Below are positions 25,762 through 35,624 of a DNA stretch of 64,000 nucleotides, piece by piece. The notes beneath the pieces are model-generated. The model did not search any database and was not told the origin of the DNA. It saw nothing but the letters and a program-made list of their open reading frames with translations. A program made the position numbers and the translations under genes. Within the stretch, counting starts at the first letter, position 1; each line of letters starts with the position of its first letter. The DNA is from Candidatus Thorarchaeota archaeon (lineage in GTDB: Archaea; Asgardarchaeota; Thorarchaeia; Thorarchaeales; Thorarchaeaceae), in contig JAEORX010000001.1 in the NCBI GenBank assembly GCA_016840685.1, positions 62,001 to 126,000 on the forward strand, given 5' to 3'.

Positions 25762-27114
25762 ATGTTGGCAGCGATTAGTTTGCATATCTATAGGTACCGC
25801 AAGTACCTAGTGCTCACACTTGTGATCTCACTAATCGCTATACCGATTGCTGATGTTCTTGTCATCCAGAGAGACCGAAATCGAAACGAGATGTATGGTG
25901 AAGCCTTCTGGATCTATGGATTCGGAGTCTATACGATGAATGATACATATCTTGCTGAATCTATGGAAGGTTTAGGTTTCCCATATAATGATGGAGAGCA
26001 TGTACTACCAGAATATTTGGGTGGGGTAGAGTACGAATATCCGGTCTTTGGGTTGATATTTTTTGCAATAGCTACATGGCTATTCCCCGGTGCAGGGGAG
26101 TTACAACCGTTGTGGCTCAATTTCCTCCTTGTGCTTGTATTCAATCTGAATCTTGTCTTACTTTCCATTCTACTCAAGGAGAAACTACAGAATAAACAAT
26201 GGGCACGCATGTTCTTTGCCGGCTATTTTGTGTATGGACTCATCATGTCGGCGGGTGGCGGCAAGCTCGAACCACTTGTAGACTGCTTACTGCTCATGTC
26301 ACTGGTTCTATGGCAGGAAAAGCAGCATGGAAAAGCAATGTTCACACTAGGACTGAGCGTGCAGACTAAGGTGTATTCCGTTGTAGTTTTCCCCATCTTC
26401 TTTCTCATAAATCCAGTATCATCAGTATATTTTATTGGCTCATTGTTCGTTTCCGTAATTCCGTCATTCTTTGGAGCCAGTTTTGAGTCTCTTATCTCAC
26501 ACTTTCTCAACACATCCACGTATAGTGTGTATATTGTAAACTCTATGTTCCCGGGTCTGCTATGGGGCACACCCGATCTGTCTGTTGATCCAATTTCCTA
26601 CTATTGGTGGCCACCAGCAGCGATTCCGATATTCATCTATGCCTTCTTTATGCTACTGACAATCAGACCATATTTGCCAACAAGGAAGGATCTTGAAGGG
26701 AAGTCTATTCGACAGAAATTCCTCGAGCTCAAGTATCTCTACCTCTATCTATTGCCTGGAATACTCTTTGTCTTTCGGTGGGTCATGCCGTGGTATCTAT
26801 ACTGGCTTGCACCAGTCGTGGTTCTCTTTGAAAAGGATGAACACGCCAGTGGGTACATGAAAGAGATGGTAGTGGTTGGCTTTCTCTATACATTTGGACT
26901 AATTTGCAATTGGCCATACTTCAGTGGTGATCCTGGTCCTTTGCGTGATTTCGTAGCACACTTTCCCCTTGGTGAAGGCACAGTCCTTGGAGTGGTCCTT
27001 ATCGTAATCCTTGCTGGATTGACATACGTTCTCTGGAAGTGGGAATTCGATCGTCGAGATAGAAAGATGGAACTGATGCGTGAGGCTGAAGCGAGGGGAG
27101 AACTCATCATCTGA
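25762..27114 (+). CDS. Polytopic membrane protein, GT-C glycosyltransferase-like
   Basis: From the Met at 25762 this is a protein of about 450 residues with roughly ten transmembrane helices. The first luminal loop (about 48-85) is long and rich in acidic and aromatic residues (YGEAFWIYGFG, EYEYPVFG), and GGGKLEPLVDCLLLMS resembles the GK-containing helix of GT87-type mannosyltransferases that use dolichol-phosphate sugars. The family assignment is by layout only. Upstream in-frame codons overlap the previous gene and lack its character. It converges with the RibL gene, 3 bases apart. Confidence 0.6.
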   Translation: MLAAISLHIYRYRKYLVLTLVISLIAIPIADVLVIQRDRNRNEMYGEAFWIYGFGVYTMNDTYLAESMEGLGFPYNDGEHVLPEYLGGVEYEYPVFGLIFFAIATWLFPGAGELQPLWLNFLLVLVFNLNLVLLSILLKEKLQNKQWARMFFAGYFVYGLIMSAGGGKLEPLVDCLLLMSLVLWQEKQHGKAMFTLGLSVQTKVYSVVVFPIFFLINPVSSVYFIGSLFVSVIPSFFGASFESLISHFLNTSTYSVYIVNSMFPGLLWGTPDLSVDPISYYWWPPAAIPIFIYAFFMLLTIRPYLPTRKDLEGKSIRQKFLELKYLYLYLLPGILFVFRWVMPWYLYWLAPVVVLFEKDEHASGYMKEMVVVGFLYTFGLICNWPYFSGDPGPLRDFVAHFPLGEGTVLGVVLIVILAGLTYVLWKWEFDRRDRKMELMREAEARGELII

Positions 27115-27117
27115 TTT

Positions 27118-27579
27118 CTATCGTGGTGTTCCATTTTCCCGATAATAATCGATTATACGCCCTCTGATTAATGTAGAAGAACAGAGACCATCCGCCTCAC
27201 GTTTTTCCAATCGCACGATTTTAGTGTTCAGACCAGCACTAGAGAAAAGGGCTTCTAAAGAGCTCATGTCTGTATTTTGATCATATCCCAAGGCAATGAT
27301 GTCTGGTTCAATCTCAGTAACAATTTGTGTGTGGTCATCCGTGTCCAGACCAATCACAGCCTTGTCAACATACTTTAACGATTCTACGATTCTTCGTCTT
27401 TGCTCTTGTGGAAATACAGGTGGCGCTCCACGCTCTCTTAGAATGGTTTTGTCAAGCGCTATGACAACGACTAACTCACCATCCTCACCTGCCAACTCTT
27501 TAGCCTGTTCGAGATAGGAGATATGTCCAAGATGTAAGATGTCGAATTTTCCCGCTGCAAGGACTCTCTTTCCTTTCAT
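27118..27579 (-). CDS. ribL: FAD synthetase, RibL type
   Basis: This 153-residue cytidylyltransferase-fold protein has KFDILHLGH near the N-terminus, the HxGH nucleotide-binding motif, and IALGYDQNTD later, as in archaeal RibL. RibL adenylates FMN to FAD. Two Cys late in archaeal RibL have been discussed as redox-sensitive; here I see only one (LCSST). It lies 18 bases downstream of the small winged-helix gene, in the CDC48 operon. Confidence 0.88.
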   Translation of the reverse strand: MKGKRVLAAGKFDILHLGHISYLEQAKELAGEDGELVVVIALDKTILRERGAPPVFPQEQRRRIVESLKYVDKAVIGLDTDDHTQIVTEIEPDIIALGYDQNTDMSSLEALFSSAGLNTKIVRLEKREADGLCSSTLIRGRIIDYYRENGTPR

Positions 27580-27597
27580 TGGGATGACCCCTGATTT

Positions 27598-27882
27598 CTA
27601 ATCCTCATCTACTGCGAGGAAGGATTCTGCTTCAGTGATGACCTCAATTCGACGTTTTGTCTTGGTTATTTGGCTTACATGTACAAGTCCGTTTATTTCG
27701 AGTTGCAACAAGGCTTCGTTGAGCTCAGATTCGCTAGGCTCTTTACCAAGCTCTTTCTTCAATGCTCTTTCGAGCTCATCATCTAAGATGACCCCTCGTC
27801 GCTTTTTCACAATATCAACAATCAGGTTCGTCATAGGCATTGAGTTCCACGGTACCAAATTCAATTCACCCCAATAGATCAT
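27598..27882 (-). CDS. Small winged-helix-like protein
   Basis: The 94-residue protein has a winged-helix pattern: [40 protein letters not shown], then a wing [10 protein letters not shown]. Its ATG overlaps the CDC48 stop as ATGA (27879-27882), supporting the longer start at 27882 over Met-17. Coupling to CDC48 suggests co-regulation. Function is unknown; it may bind nucleic acid or be a partner protein. Confidence 0.7.
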   Translation of the reverse strand: MIYWGELNLVPWNSMPMTNLIVDIVKKRRGVILDDELERALKKELGKEPSESELNEALLQLEINGLVHVSQITKTKRRIEVITEAESFLAVDED

Positions 27883-30086
27883 CCGTACATAGCATGAGTC
27901 GCAGAGTCTGCTTCAGTGGTCCTGCGAAGAGTCTGGTCCATCTTTCTGTAGCGTTCTAACATCTCCTTAGTCACTGAGGAATGCACCGACTCGATTGCTT
28001 GTTCAAAGTGTTTCCAAGAAACAATCTCGGTTTCCATGTCCTCTCGTAGAGCTCTCATTCCCGCTTCTCTACAGATTGCTTCGATATCCCCGCCCACATA
28101 GTTTTCCGTCATTTCAACTAGTTTTCCAAGCTGTTTTTTGACATCATTATCCAGTGGCATACCTTTGGTATAGATCTCAAAGATAGCCTTCCTGCTTTTT
28201 GCATCCGGAGCATCAACATAGACAAATCTGTCAAACCTGCCAGTTCGAAGTAGCGCTTTGTCTATCAATTCCGGACGGTTTGTTGCAGCGATAACAACAA
28301 TGTCCTTCATTGACTCCAATCCATCCATCTCTGTCAGGAGCTGGCTAATCACTCTTTGGTTGTGAACTGCACCAGGATCGCCTCCTCCTGCTCCTCTTGT
28401 TGGTGCCAGAGCATCAATCTCATCAAAGAATATAATGGCTGGAGCCGCTGTCCTCGCTTTTCTAAAAATCTCCCGAATTGCTTTCTCACTCTCACCGACC
28501 CATTTTGATATAAGCTCAGGGCCCTTCACACTGATGAAATTTGCTTCGCTTTCAGTCGCAACAGCTCTTGCCAAGAGAGTCTTTCCACAACCTGGCGGTC
28601 CAAAAACGAGTACTCCTTTGGGTGGTGTGATGCCCAGTCGACGAAAGGACTCCGGTTTCTTTAGAGGCCATTCCACAACTTCTTTCAGCTCTTGTTTTGC
28701 TTGGTCTAATCCTCCAATATCATCCCATTTCACATCAGGGACTTCAATAAACACCTCTCTCACAGCAGATGGTTGTATTTCTTTCAGTGCCTCCAAGAAA
28801 TCGCCATTATGCACTTCCAGTTTTTCTAATACATCCTGAGGAATTTCATCCGCCTCTAGGTCAATCTGTGGAAGGTACCTCCTTAGTGCCTTCATCGCTG
28901 ACTCTCTACAGAGTGCTTGGAGGTCTGCACCTACGAACCCATGTGTGATTTTTGCTAGGTTCTGCAGGTTTACTGTACCATCTCCCTCTGTGGTCAATGG
29001 CATTCCTCTCGAGTGAATGAGGAGTACTTCCAGTCTTCCCGTTTCATCAGGCACTCCAATCTCAATCTCCCTGTCAAACCTGCCTGGTCGTCGAAGAGCT
29101 GGGTCAAGTGCATTCACACGATTTGTTGCTCCTATGACAACGACTTGGCCGCGTGCCTTCAGACCATCCATTGTCGCGAGCAGCTGAGCGACTACTCGTC
29201 TCTCAACTTCACCCTGTACATCTTCTCTCTTGGGTGCAATTGCGTCCAGCTCGTCAATGAATATGATACTCGGTGCATTCTCTTCGGCTTCTTCGAAGAT
29301 CTTTCTCAGTTTCTGTTCTGATTCACCATAGAACTTGGACATAATCTCTGGACCATTAATATGTACAAAATTGGCCTCAGACTCACCAGCAACCGCCTTT
29401 GCCAACAGTGTCTTTCCTGTACCTGGTGGACCGTGTAGGATGAGCCCTCGTGGTGGGTCAATACCCAGTCTTTTGAAGATTTCAGGATGTTTCATTGGGA
29501 GCTCCACCATCTCTCTAATTCTTTGGATGGCATCAGATAGCCCGCCAATCTCCTCATAGGTCACCTGTGCTGCACCAACAACATCCCCCGTTGGTTTCTC
29601 AGCAATGGCAAGGATAGTTGAATGCTGGACTACAACAGTTCCTGCTGGTTTTATGGATGTGACCTTGAATGGAATAGCCCTTCCAAGGATTGGAATGAAA
29701 ACAGTGTCCTGTGTTGTCACAGGACAATTCAGGAGCTTTCTCTTTACAAACTCCTCGAATCGTGGTTCTGGTCTGATAGGGACCGACGTGGGAGCTAGTG
29801 TAACATTCTTAGCTGGTTCTTCATTAGCCCGAGTAACTGTCACTTTCTCACTCAGACTTACGCCTGCGTTTCTCCTGATTCGACCATCCATCCTGATAAT
29901 CTCTCTGCCTTTATCCCCCTGATAAGCTGGCCATGCTATGGCAGCAGTCAATCTCTTGCCCTTAATCTGTATGATGTCTCCAGTTCTGACTCCCAGCTTC
30001 TCCATTGAAACGGCATCAATACGCACTATGAATCTACCAATATCTCTATGCTCAGCTTCTGCGACCTTAAGGGTAATCTCGACCAT
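27879..30086 (-). CDS. cdc48: CDC48/VAT AAA+ ATPase
   Basis: The 735-residue protein has an N domain (1-180) and two AAA modules: D1 with [17 protein letters not shown] and [15 protein letters not shown], and D2 with [17 protein letters not shown] and [18 protein letters not shown] arginines are present in both. CDC48 unfolds substrates for the proteasome and remodels complexes. An AGGAGG lies 14 bases before the start, rather far, which leaves the exact start slightly open. The gene is followed by the winged-helix and RibL genes in one operon. Confidence 0.97.
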   Translation of the reverse strand: MVEITLKVAEAEHRDIGRFIVRIDAVSMEKLGVRTGDIIQIKGKRLTAAIAWPAYQGDKGREIIRMDGRIRRNAGVSLSEKVTVTRANEEPAKNVTLAPTSVPIRPEPRFEEFVKRKLLNCPVTTQDTVFIPILGRAIPFKVTSIKPAGTVVVQHSTILAIAEKPTGDVVGAAQVTYEEIGGLSDAIQRIREMVELPMKHPEIFKRLGIDPPRGLILHGPPGTGKTLLAKAVAGESEANFVHINGPEIMSKFYGESEQKLRKIFEEAEENAPSIIFIDELDAIAPKREDVQGEVERRVVAQLLATMDGLKARGQVVVIGATNRVNALDPALRRPGRFDREIEIGVPDETGRLEVLLIHSRGMPLTTEGDGTVNLQNLAKITHGFVGADLQALCRESAMKALRRYLPQIDLEADEIPQDVLEKLEVHNGDFLEALKEIQPSAVREVFIEVPDVKWDDIGGLDQAKQELKEVVEWPLKKPESFRRLGITPPKGVLVFGPPGCGKTLLARAVATESEANFISVKGPELISKWVGESEKAIREIFRKARTAAPAIIFFDEIDALAPTRGAGGGDPGAVHNQRVISQLLTEMDGLESMKDIVVIAATNRPELIDKALLRTGRFDRFVYVDAPDAKSRKAIFEIYTKGMPLDNDVKKQLGKLVEMTENYVGGDIEAICREAGMRALREDMETEIVSWKHFEQAIESVHSSVTKEMLERYRKMDQTLRRTTEADSATHAMYG

Positions 30087-30296
30087 TTCTTTGAAGCATC
30101 CTCCTATATCATTATTATAGTATGAGAAACACGACGGAGTTTGTCAAATCAGTGAAATCCGTCTTGTTTCTGCTATTCAATGTTTCTTTATCTACCAATA
30201 TAATCCGATACGGAACTGGTTCTTCTGGCTCTATAGATGCGTGAAACCTGATAAAGTGATTCTGTGAGTGTCAAACACATGTGGAATACGCGCCTA

Positions 30297-30563
30297 CTAC
30301 ATCCTAGAAACCCTTTCCACTTCGACCTGTGATACACCCTCAAGAGCGCTAATGGCAGATTCTATGTCATCAGTACCTCCCATAGACTCATCTCTTGCGA
30401 GATTCATTCTAAGCGCTTTAAGGCCAAATGCTACTGGTTGAGTTTCAGTTGCTCCCAGGTCTGTTCCCTCTGGAATCACAGCTTTTATCCTATCAAGCAA
30501 GTCGTCCAAGTCCACCTCAACATCCTCGGGCATAATTCGTAGGGTCATCACAACTCGTGCCAC
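30297..30563 (-). CDS. ef1b: Translation elongation factor 1-beta
   Basis: This 88-residue protein has the archaeal aEF1-beta pattern: ARVVMTLRIMPEDVEVDLDDL, then PVAFGLKALRMNLARDES and the VSQVEVERVSRM ending. It is the nucleotide exchange factor for aEF1A. The start is GTG at 30563. The small zinc-ribbon gene lies 23 bases upstream, the usual archaeal arrangement. The region 30087-30296 upstream of CDC48 holds no gene I can support. Confidence 0.95.
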   Translation of the reverse strand: MARVVMTLRIMPEDVEVDLDDLLDRIKAVIPEGTDLGATETQPVAFGLKALRMNLARDESMGGTDDIESAISALEGVSQVEVERVSRM

Positions 30564-30586
30564 TTCATCTCATCTCCCAAATGCCA

Positions 30587-30754
30587 CTATGGCCCCTCGA
30601 ACCCACAATTCGGACAAGTGTACCTGTTTGAAAAACGTCTGCACGACTCACATCTCCAGATGGTAAATTCTCCACAAGATGGACATTGAAATTTCACAGA
30701 TTCCTCCTGCGGAGAAACAGATGCGTGACATGAAGTACACCTGATAGCTTTCAT
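30587..30754 (-). CDS. Small zinc-ribbon protein (HVO_2753-like)
   Basis: A 55-residue frame on the minus strand carries four CX2C pairs: CTSC, CPSC, CESC and CPNC, ending GFEGP. This matches the small archaeal zinc-finger family usually encoded next to aEF1-beta and thought to bind RNA during translation. The ATG is at 30754 and the TAG at 30587-30589. Conserved synteny with aEF1-beta supports it. It is divergent from fen1. Confidence 0.9.
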   Translation of the reverse strand: MKAIRCTSCHASVSPQEESVKFQCPSCGEFTIWRCESCRRFSNRYTCPNCGFEGP

Positions 30755-30910
30755 AGTCGCCAAGTTATCACCAGAAGGTTTTCTGATACCTAAGATACCA
30801 GTTTTGGGCCCGTGCTGATGAGTTTATTATAAATCTGCCGAAGTGTATCATCCGGAAGCATATATTCTTGAGATACCATTGATTCTTTCAATGACGAAGG
30901 AGATGATCAA

Positions 30911-31981
30911 ATGGGCACAAAACTGGGTGACATTGTTGATGCGACCCCGATTTCTCTCACTGACATGTCAGGAAAGAAAATCGCTATTGATGCCTTCAAC
31001 ACGATTTATGCTTTCCTCTCGAGCATCAGGCAGCCCGATGGCACGCCACTGACTGATAGACAGGGACGGGTCACCAGCCATTTGAGTGGATTGTTCTATA
31101 GGAACATAAACTTGTTAGAGAATGGTATCTACCCTGTCTATGTATTTGATGGTGAGCCACCATCATTGAAGGCTAAGGAGGTTCAAAAGAGGAGAGAGAT
31201 TCGTGAGGCTGCATATGTCGAATGGCAATCAGCCAAGGAAGAGGGGAGAATTGAAGATGCCCTGAAGGCCGCAAAGGGGAGTTCAAGACTAACAACTCCT
31301 ATGATTGAAGAATCTAAGACTTTGCTAACTGCCCTAGGTATTCCAGTAATTCAGGCACCATCTGAAGGTGAGGCATTGGCCGCACAGATGGCTCGTGAAG
31401 ATATGGTGTGGGCCAGTGCTAGTCAAGATAATGACTCTCTGCTATACAACTGTCCTCTGATGATTCGAAACCTCTCTATCTCTGGAAGACGTCGCGGTGG
31501 TCGTTCTAGGACTGACATAATGATCTCTCCCGAGTTGATAGATCTTGATAAGAACCTCCGTCTGCTGGGGGTCAGTCGAGAACAACTTATTGATATTGCA
31601 ATTCTTGTTGGTACAGATTACAATGATAGTGTAACTGGCATTGGGCAAAAAACAGCCTTGAAGCTGATAAAGAAACATGGCTCTCTAGAAGAGCTTGAAG
31701 CTCTGTTTAGGAGTTCAAAGAATGTCAAAGACAGAGGGAAGTATGATGAGCTTCAGCAAATTCCATATCAAGAGATAAGAAACCTCTTCCTTCATCCACC
31801 ACATATGAAGGTCAAAGGTCTAGAGTGGGCTAGTCCCAACTCAGACGACCTTCATAGAATTCTATGCACAGAGCATGACTTCAGCGAAGCCCGGGTTGAA
31901 AAGTCACTAGAGCGACTTACAACTGCACTGAAGGAGATGCGTGGGTCTACCCACCAGAGCTCGTTGTCTGACTTCTTCTGA
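30911..31981 (+). CDS. fen: Flap endonuclease 1
   Basis: The 356-residue protein starts MGTKLGDIVDATPISLTDMS and has the catalytic acidic motifs: IAIDAFNTIY, VFDGEPP, APSEGEALAAQMA, QDNDSLLY (usually QDYDSLLF) and GTDYNDSVTGIGQKTAL. The C-terminus HQSSLSDFF is a PCNA-binding PIP box. FEN1 removes 5' flaps in replication and repair. A TATA-like catatatt near 30859-30866 lies about 45 bases upstream, and a ggag (30899-30902) precedes the ATG. Confidence 0.97.
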   Translation: MGTKLGDIVDATPISLTDMSGKKIAIDAFNTIYAFLSSIRQPDGTPLTDRQGRVTSHLSGLFYRNINLLENGIYPVYVFDGEPPSLKAKEVQKRREIREAAYVEWQSAKEEGRIEDALKAAKGSSRLTTPMIEESKTLLTALGIPVIQAPSEGEALAAQMAREDMVWASASQDNDSLLYNCPLMIRNLSISGRRRGGRSRTDIMISPELIDLDKNLRLLGVSREQLIDIAILVGTDYNDSVTGIGQKTALKLIKKHGSLEELEALFRSSKNVKDRGKYDELQQIPYQEIRNLFLHPPHMKVKGLEWASPNSDDLHRILCTEHDFSEARVEKSLERLTTALKEMRGSTHQSSLSDFF

Positions 31982-32034
31982 CTTCCGTGACGGATATATA
32001 GTGACACGACAAAGGAGTAGTAGGACAAGGGTGA

Positions 32035-32727
32035 ATGGCTCAAATGAGAGAGAGAATGACAGCGGTCAGAGCATCCATCTCTGATATCACTAGTGGTTCA
32101 TTTTCAAATGACAATGGACCCCATGTAATTTCCCCCTTTGGTGTTGAACTGAGACGAGTTGTGCTTGTAGGTTTTGTTGTAAACAAGTTCTACAGGGAAG
32201 GCGATGACACTGGAAAGAAACGCTTCGAGAGCATCACCGTGGATGATGGAACTGACACCATAGGAGTAAAGGTATGGGGCGAAGAGGATGCATCTCTGCT
32301 GGAAGGTGTAAAGGAGAACATACTGGCTCTTGTTGTTGGTAGGGTTCGAGAGTACAATGAAGAGGTCTATGTGATGCCTGAGATAGTTCGAGAATTGACT
32401 GATCCAAACTACATGAGTCTTCATCTCCTAGAGCGATATAAGGCGATTCTTAATCGTAGTGGCATTTCAACACCAGAAACCATAGAGCAACAGCAGGAGA
32501 TCCTAACTACTCCCAGTGTTTCTGTTTCTGGTAAGCTTGCAAATGATATTCTTGCCTATGTAAGATTGGAGGCACCACCGGAGGGAATTTCTCTGAGAGA
32601 CATTGTGGCATACTTCGAGAAAAAGGGACAGGACTCTGAGAAAGTTCAGACAAAGGTGTTCAATCTTGTTGCGGAAGGTGCGCTCAACGAGGTCAGTATC
32701 GGGCAATTCCGTGTTTCTGACCTATAG
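32035..32727 (+). CDS. RPA-like single-strand DNA-binding protein
   Basis: Residues about 38-125 form an OB fold (RRVVLVGFVVNKFYREGDD, SITVDDGTDTIGVKVWG, VVGRVREYNEEVYVMPEIVREL). The C-terminal region (165-230) is a winged helix, as in RPA32/RPA2. It probably forms part of a heteromeric replication protein A. It lies 53 bases downstream of fen1, so both replication genes are likely co-transcribed. Confidence 0.85.
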   Translation: MAQMRERMTAVRASISDITSGSFSNDNGPHVISPFGVELRRVVLVGFVVNKFYREGDDTGKKRFESITVDDGTDTIGVKVWGEEDASLLEGVKENILALVVGRVREYNEEVYVMPEIVRELTDPNYMSLHLLERYKAILNRSGISTPETIEQQQEILTTPSVSVSGKLANDILAYVRLEAPPEGISLRDIVAYFEKKGQDSEKVQTKVFNLVAEGALNEVSIGQFRVSDL

Positions 32728-32798
32728 ATAAATCTCATGACAATCGACGTCTTCCGCCGAAACAATACCTTCAATAGCGTAAAAGAGAGAAACCAAGT

Positions 32799-33212
32799 AT
32801 GGACGAATATGACAAGCTGCTGGACAGGGCTCGTTCACAGGTCCCAGAAGATGCCTTCAAGAGGTCAGGAGAGAGATTTCAGGTTCCTGATGTTCAACTA
32901 ATGGTCCAAGGTAATAGAAGCATCTGGCAGAATTTTCAAGAAATCATCAATGTTCTGAATCGGCCCGGAAGAGAGGTCTTGAAATTTGTTTCAGGACAAC
33001 TTGGAACTGCGGGTATCATGGAAGGTAGTCAAGCCCTCTTCAATGGAAAATTTACTGCAGAACTCTTAGATGAACTTGTCAATCGTTACATCGATTCCTA
33101 CGTTATCTGTCCGGTATGTACTCGTCCTGATACGGAGATCCATAAAGAGTCCGGAGTATATCTGCTTGTATGTAGCGCTTGTGGGGCTCGAACAGCAATT
33201 CGACCAGTCTAG
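32799..33212 (+). CDS. eif2b: Translation initiation factor aIF2 subunit beta
   Basis: The protein has 137 residues: MDEYDKLLDRARSQVP, the core QNFQEIINVLNRPGREVLKF, and the C-terminal zinc ribbon CPVCTRPDT...CSACGARTAIRPV. It is part of the aIF2 heterotrimer delivering initiator tRNA. Length and all four Cys are normal. The DUF424 gene follows in the conserved archaeal order. Confidence 0.97.
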   Translation: MDEYDKLLDRARSQVPEDAFKRSGERFQVPDVQLMVQGNRSIWQNFQEIINVLNRPGREVLKFVSGQLGTAGIMEGSQALFNGKFTAELLDELVNRYIDSYVICPVCTRPDTEIHKESGVYLLVCSACGARTAIRPV

Positions 33213-33231
33213 CTATGGAGGGATTTCTGTT

Positions 33232-33531
33232 ATGGTGCAGGTCTACTTGCGTGTCAGCGAAACTCACGAGCATTATGTTGTGGCAATGTGTGACAAGAGT
33301 CTCCTGGGAAAGACACTCAAACAAGGTGACATATTCTTCAAGGTCAGTGAGGAGTTCTACGGTGGAGACCTAGTCGATTTGAGTACCTGTATGCAGCATC
33401 TAGAAAAGGCTACAATTGCTAACATGGTTGGAAAGAGAACTGTCGAAGCTGCGATGAACGCGGGGCTTGTTCATGAGCAGGCCGTCCTATACATCGAAGG
33501 ACATCCTCACGCACAGTGGGTCAAGCTCTAG
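33232..33531 (+). CDS. DUF424 family protein
   Basis: From the ATG at 33232 (SD ggaggga just before) the 99-residue protein reads VQVYLRVSETHEHYVVAMCD, LGKTLKQGDIFFKVSEEFYGG and AAMNAGLVHEQAVLYIEGHPHAQW. This is the archaeal DUF424 family, often encoded next to aIF2-beta, with function unproven but probably in translation or RNA modification. The 3' end overlaps the convergent NifX-like gene by 4 bases. Confidence 0.85.
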   Translation: MVQVYLRVSETHEHYVVAMCDKSLLGKTLKQGDIFFKVSEEFYGGDLVDLSTCMQHLEKATIANMVGKRTVEAAMNAGLVHEQAVLYIEGHPHAQWVKL

Positions 33532-33920
33532 GGTTGACAACCTCCATCGTGACTACCGCCACCTCCACAGAGACCATCCCGATTCATTAACTCACCAACC
33601 CCTTGCAGGTATGTCTTTATCGCATCACCAACGGTTACATTGCTGCTCCTGATAATTGTCAGGCCTACTTGCTGAGCCGCCATGAAGGGTCGCATCCCCA
33701 TCCCCTTAGTGATGAGAACATCTACTCCAAGGCTAGCAAGTTGATTAACAGGCTCTGAACAGCTCGAATGTCCTGGATTTGGCACAGTTTCAACCTTAAC
33801 AATCTCGCCATCTTCGACAGTTGAAACAATGAATGCACGACAATGACCAAAATGATGACTCACGGGACTATCAAGCCCGTTATCAATATCTGCGGTTACA
33901 GCAATCTTTTGCATACTCAA
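33528..33920 (-). CDS. NifX/NafY-like dinitrogenase cofactor-domain protein
   Basis: The 130-residue protein has the Fe-Mo-cofactor-binding domain pattern: KIAVTADIDNGLDSPVSHHFGHC, then GVDVLITKGMGMRPF. Its tail (CGGGGSHDGGCQP) is rich in Cys, His and Gly and may bind metal. No nif genes are present, so a general Fe-S or metal-cluster role is likelier. The start is TTG at 33920, directly after the DUF134 stop, so the two are coupled. Confidence 0.85.
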   Translation of the reverse strand: MSMQKIAVTADIDNGLDSPVSHHFGHCRAFIVSTVEDGEIVKVETVPNPGHSSCSEPVNQLASLGVDVLITKGMGMRPFMAAQQVGLTIIRSSNVTVGDAIKTYLQGVGELMNRDGLCGGGGSHDGGCQP

Positions 33921-34355
33921 CTAGGTTTCACCATCTCTCTGTTTTTTGTCCCATCGTAACCAACGCAAACGAGTGGATCCACAATCCTTGCACTTGCTCT
34001 TGTCACTGGATGACATATCAACGGTTGATCCACAGTCAAGGCACTCAAGAATCCCTGTTCCATCTGCGAGAACGTATCTCCCGCCCTCAATTCGAAGAAC
34101 ATAGCCTTGTACAAGACCCTTTGCTACCTTGTTCCGTGCTGACGCCAATATCCTGTTAAATGTGGGTTGGCTGATGCGCATAACTGAACTCGCATCCCTC
34201 TGGCTCAGCCCCTCAAAATCAGACAGCTTGATTGCCTCAAACTCATCGATGGATATCAATATCTCCTCGAGGTCTTTTGCTGGAATCCCTGCTGGTTTGT
34301 ATACCGAAACTGGGGGTTCGCGTGTGACCCTTCTATGGAGCTTCTTTCGAGGCAT
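33921..34355 (-). CDS. DUF134/UPF0251 DNA-binding protein
   Basis: It opens PRKKLHRRVTREPPVSVYKPAG and has the helix-turn-helix segment EFEAIKLSDFEGLSQRDAS followed by MRISQPTFNRILASARNKVA, the UPF0251 hallmark. The C-terminal 40 residues form a zinc ribbon (CLDCGST...CKDCGST). Such proteins are commonly linked to NifX-like partners, as here. The gene is divergent from nmd3. Confidence 0.88.
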   Translation of the reverse strand: MPRKKLHRRVTREPPVSVYKPAGIPAKDLEEILISIDEFEAIKLSDFEGLSQRDASSVMRISQPTFNRILASARNKVAKGLVQGYVLRIEGGRYVLADGTGILECLDCGSTVDMSSSDKSKCKDCGSTRLRWLRWDKKQRDGET

Positions 34356-34457
34356 GACTTATCACTCCAGCTTCTTGACAAAAGAATTGTGGTTGTTGAT
34401 TGTACCTAACAGTCCACGTTTTAAGCGAATTTGTATGACACACTCAGGTTGGTTGAA

Positions 34458-35531
34458 ATGAAAGCCCCCTGTTATCTGTGTGGAGAACCCGCATCACTGG
34501 ATGGTCTCTGTATCGACTGTTATAACAAAGAACATCCTTTGATTGAGGTTAGTACACCGCTGACATTGGTCGCTTGCAAAAGATGTGGTTCGGTGAAGAT
34601 ACCCGGTGGTTGGAAGAAACTGACACTCGAAGATGCCAATTCAGAAGATCTCTGGCCACACCAACTAGATATTCTCCTTGACAGTGAAGTCAAACCCCTT
34701 GGTCAAGAAATAGAGGTCATTATTGAGGAAGAGAAACGACTAGACAAAGTCTTACATGTTGCTCTGAGAGCCATTGGGAAATCTCACCAAGACCTCCCCG
34801 CACACGAGGAAAAGTACAATGTAGAGGTCCGGTTTTCATATGGAACCTGCGATACATGTGGCATGATGAGTGGGGGATACTATGAAGCGACACTCCAAGT
34901 ACGTGCCGACGGAAGACAGTTATCAGAAGATGAGGAAGAAGACATTGTTCGGACTGTGACAGAGATGACTGTTGCACAGTATGGCCATGATGACAAGGCT
35001 TTTGTCACGAAAATCAGCAGTGATAGATATGGTTTGGACTTCCAACTGGGCTCTAATCATCTCTGCCAATCCATTGCTGATTTCCTTGAGTCACAATATC
35101 TCGCCGAGCGAAAGCAGAACTACAAACTAGTCGGTCAAGACAAAGTAGGAAAAGACAAGTTCCGTATAACCATCCTAATTCGATTGCCCAGGTTTGGTCT
35201 AGGTGACTTTGTCAAGGTTCTTGGTAGTCCTTGTCAGGTGATGGCAATGGGCAAGAGTGGATTGACCTGCTTCGATCTGGTCCAACGGCAACGATTCACA
35301 ATGAACCCCAAAAGCTCCAAATGGCAGACTCTTGAATATCTCGCTTCAAAGGATGAAAAACGTGAGTTTATGGTTACGACTAAGGTCCATGGGCAACCTA
35401 TCCAACTGATGGACTCAAAGACTTTTGAGATAAGAGATATAGACGAAAATAACCTTGAAACAATTGATGTTGGAAACATCGTGTATGGGGTTTTTCTTGA
35501 GGATGAGTTCTATTTGCTTCCTACGGAATAG
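34458..35531 (+). CDS. nmd3: NMD3-family ribosome biogenesis protein
   Basis: From the ATG at 34458 the protein reads KAPCYLCGEPASLDGLCIDCY, the first zinc-binding module, followed by CKRCGSVKIPGGWK and CDTCGMMSGGYYEATLQVR. Eukaryotic NMD3 is the 60S export adaptor; archaeal homologues bind the large subunit at a late step. At 357 residues the archaeal core is complete and lacks the nuclear export tail. An upstream in-frame ATG at 34431 is less likely. It starts the cluster nmd3, aIF1A, rio1, KH, Topo VI. Confidence 0.93.
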   Translation: MKAPCYLCGEPASLDGLCIDCYNKEHPLIEVSTPLTLVACKRCGSVKIPGGWKKLTLEDANSEDLWPHQLDILLDSEVKPLGQEIEVIIEEEKRLDKVLHVALRAIGKSHQDLPAHEEKYNVEVRFSYGTCDTCGMMSGGYYEATLQVRADGRQLSEDEEEDIVRTVTEMTVAQYGHDDKAFVTKISSDRYGLDFQLGSNHLCQSIADFLESQYLAERKQNYKLVGQDKVGKDKFRITILIRLPRFGLGDFVKVLGSPCQVMAMGKSGLTCFDLVQRQRFTMNPKSSKWQTLEYLASKDEKREFMVTTKVHGQPIQLMDSKTFEIRDIDENNLETIDVGNIVYGVFLEDEFYLLPTE

Positions 35532-35624
35532 GTTGGGATTTCGGTACTCTTAAATGGCCTCTACCTGAATCCAGCAACAGTCGCTATAGGACGGTATAGT
35601 CCAGCGACAAGTCGGAGGATTATT

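Noticed and set aside
29013-29922. Plus-strand frames opposite cdc48
   Set aside because: These are mirror frames of a strongly conserved gene; they have no SD and no family resemblance.
30868-30880. Fourth copy of the 3'-end repeat (ttgagatacca) upstream of fen1
   Set aside because: Only about 11 bases match and it is in a promoter region, not at a gene end.
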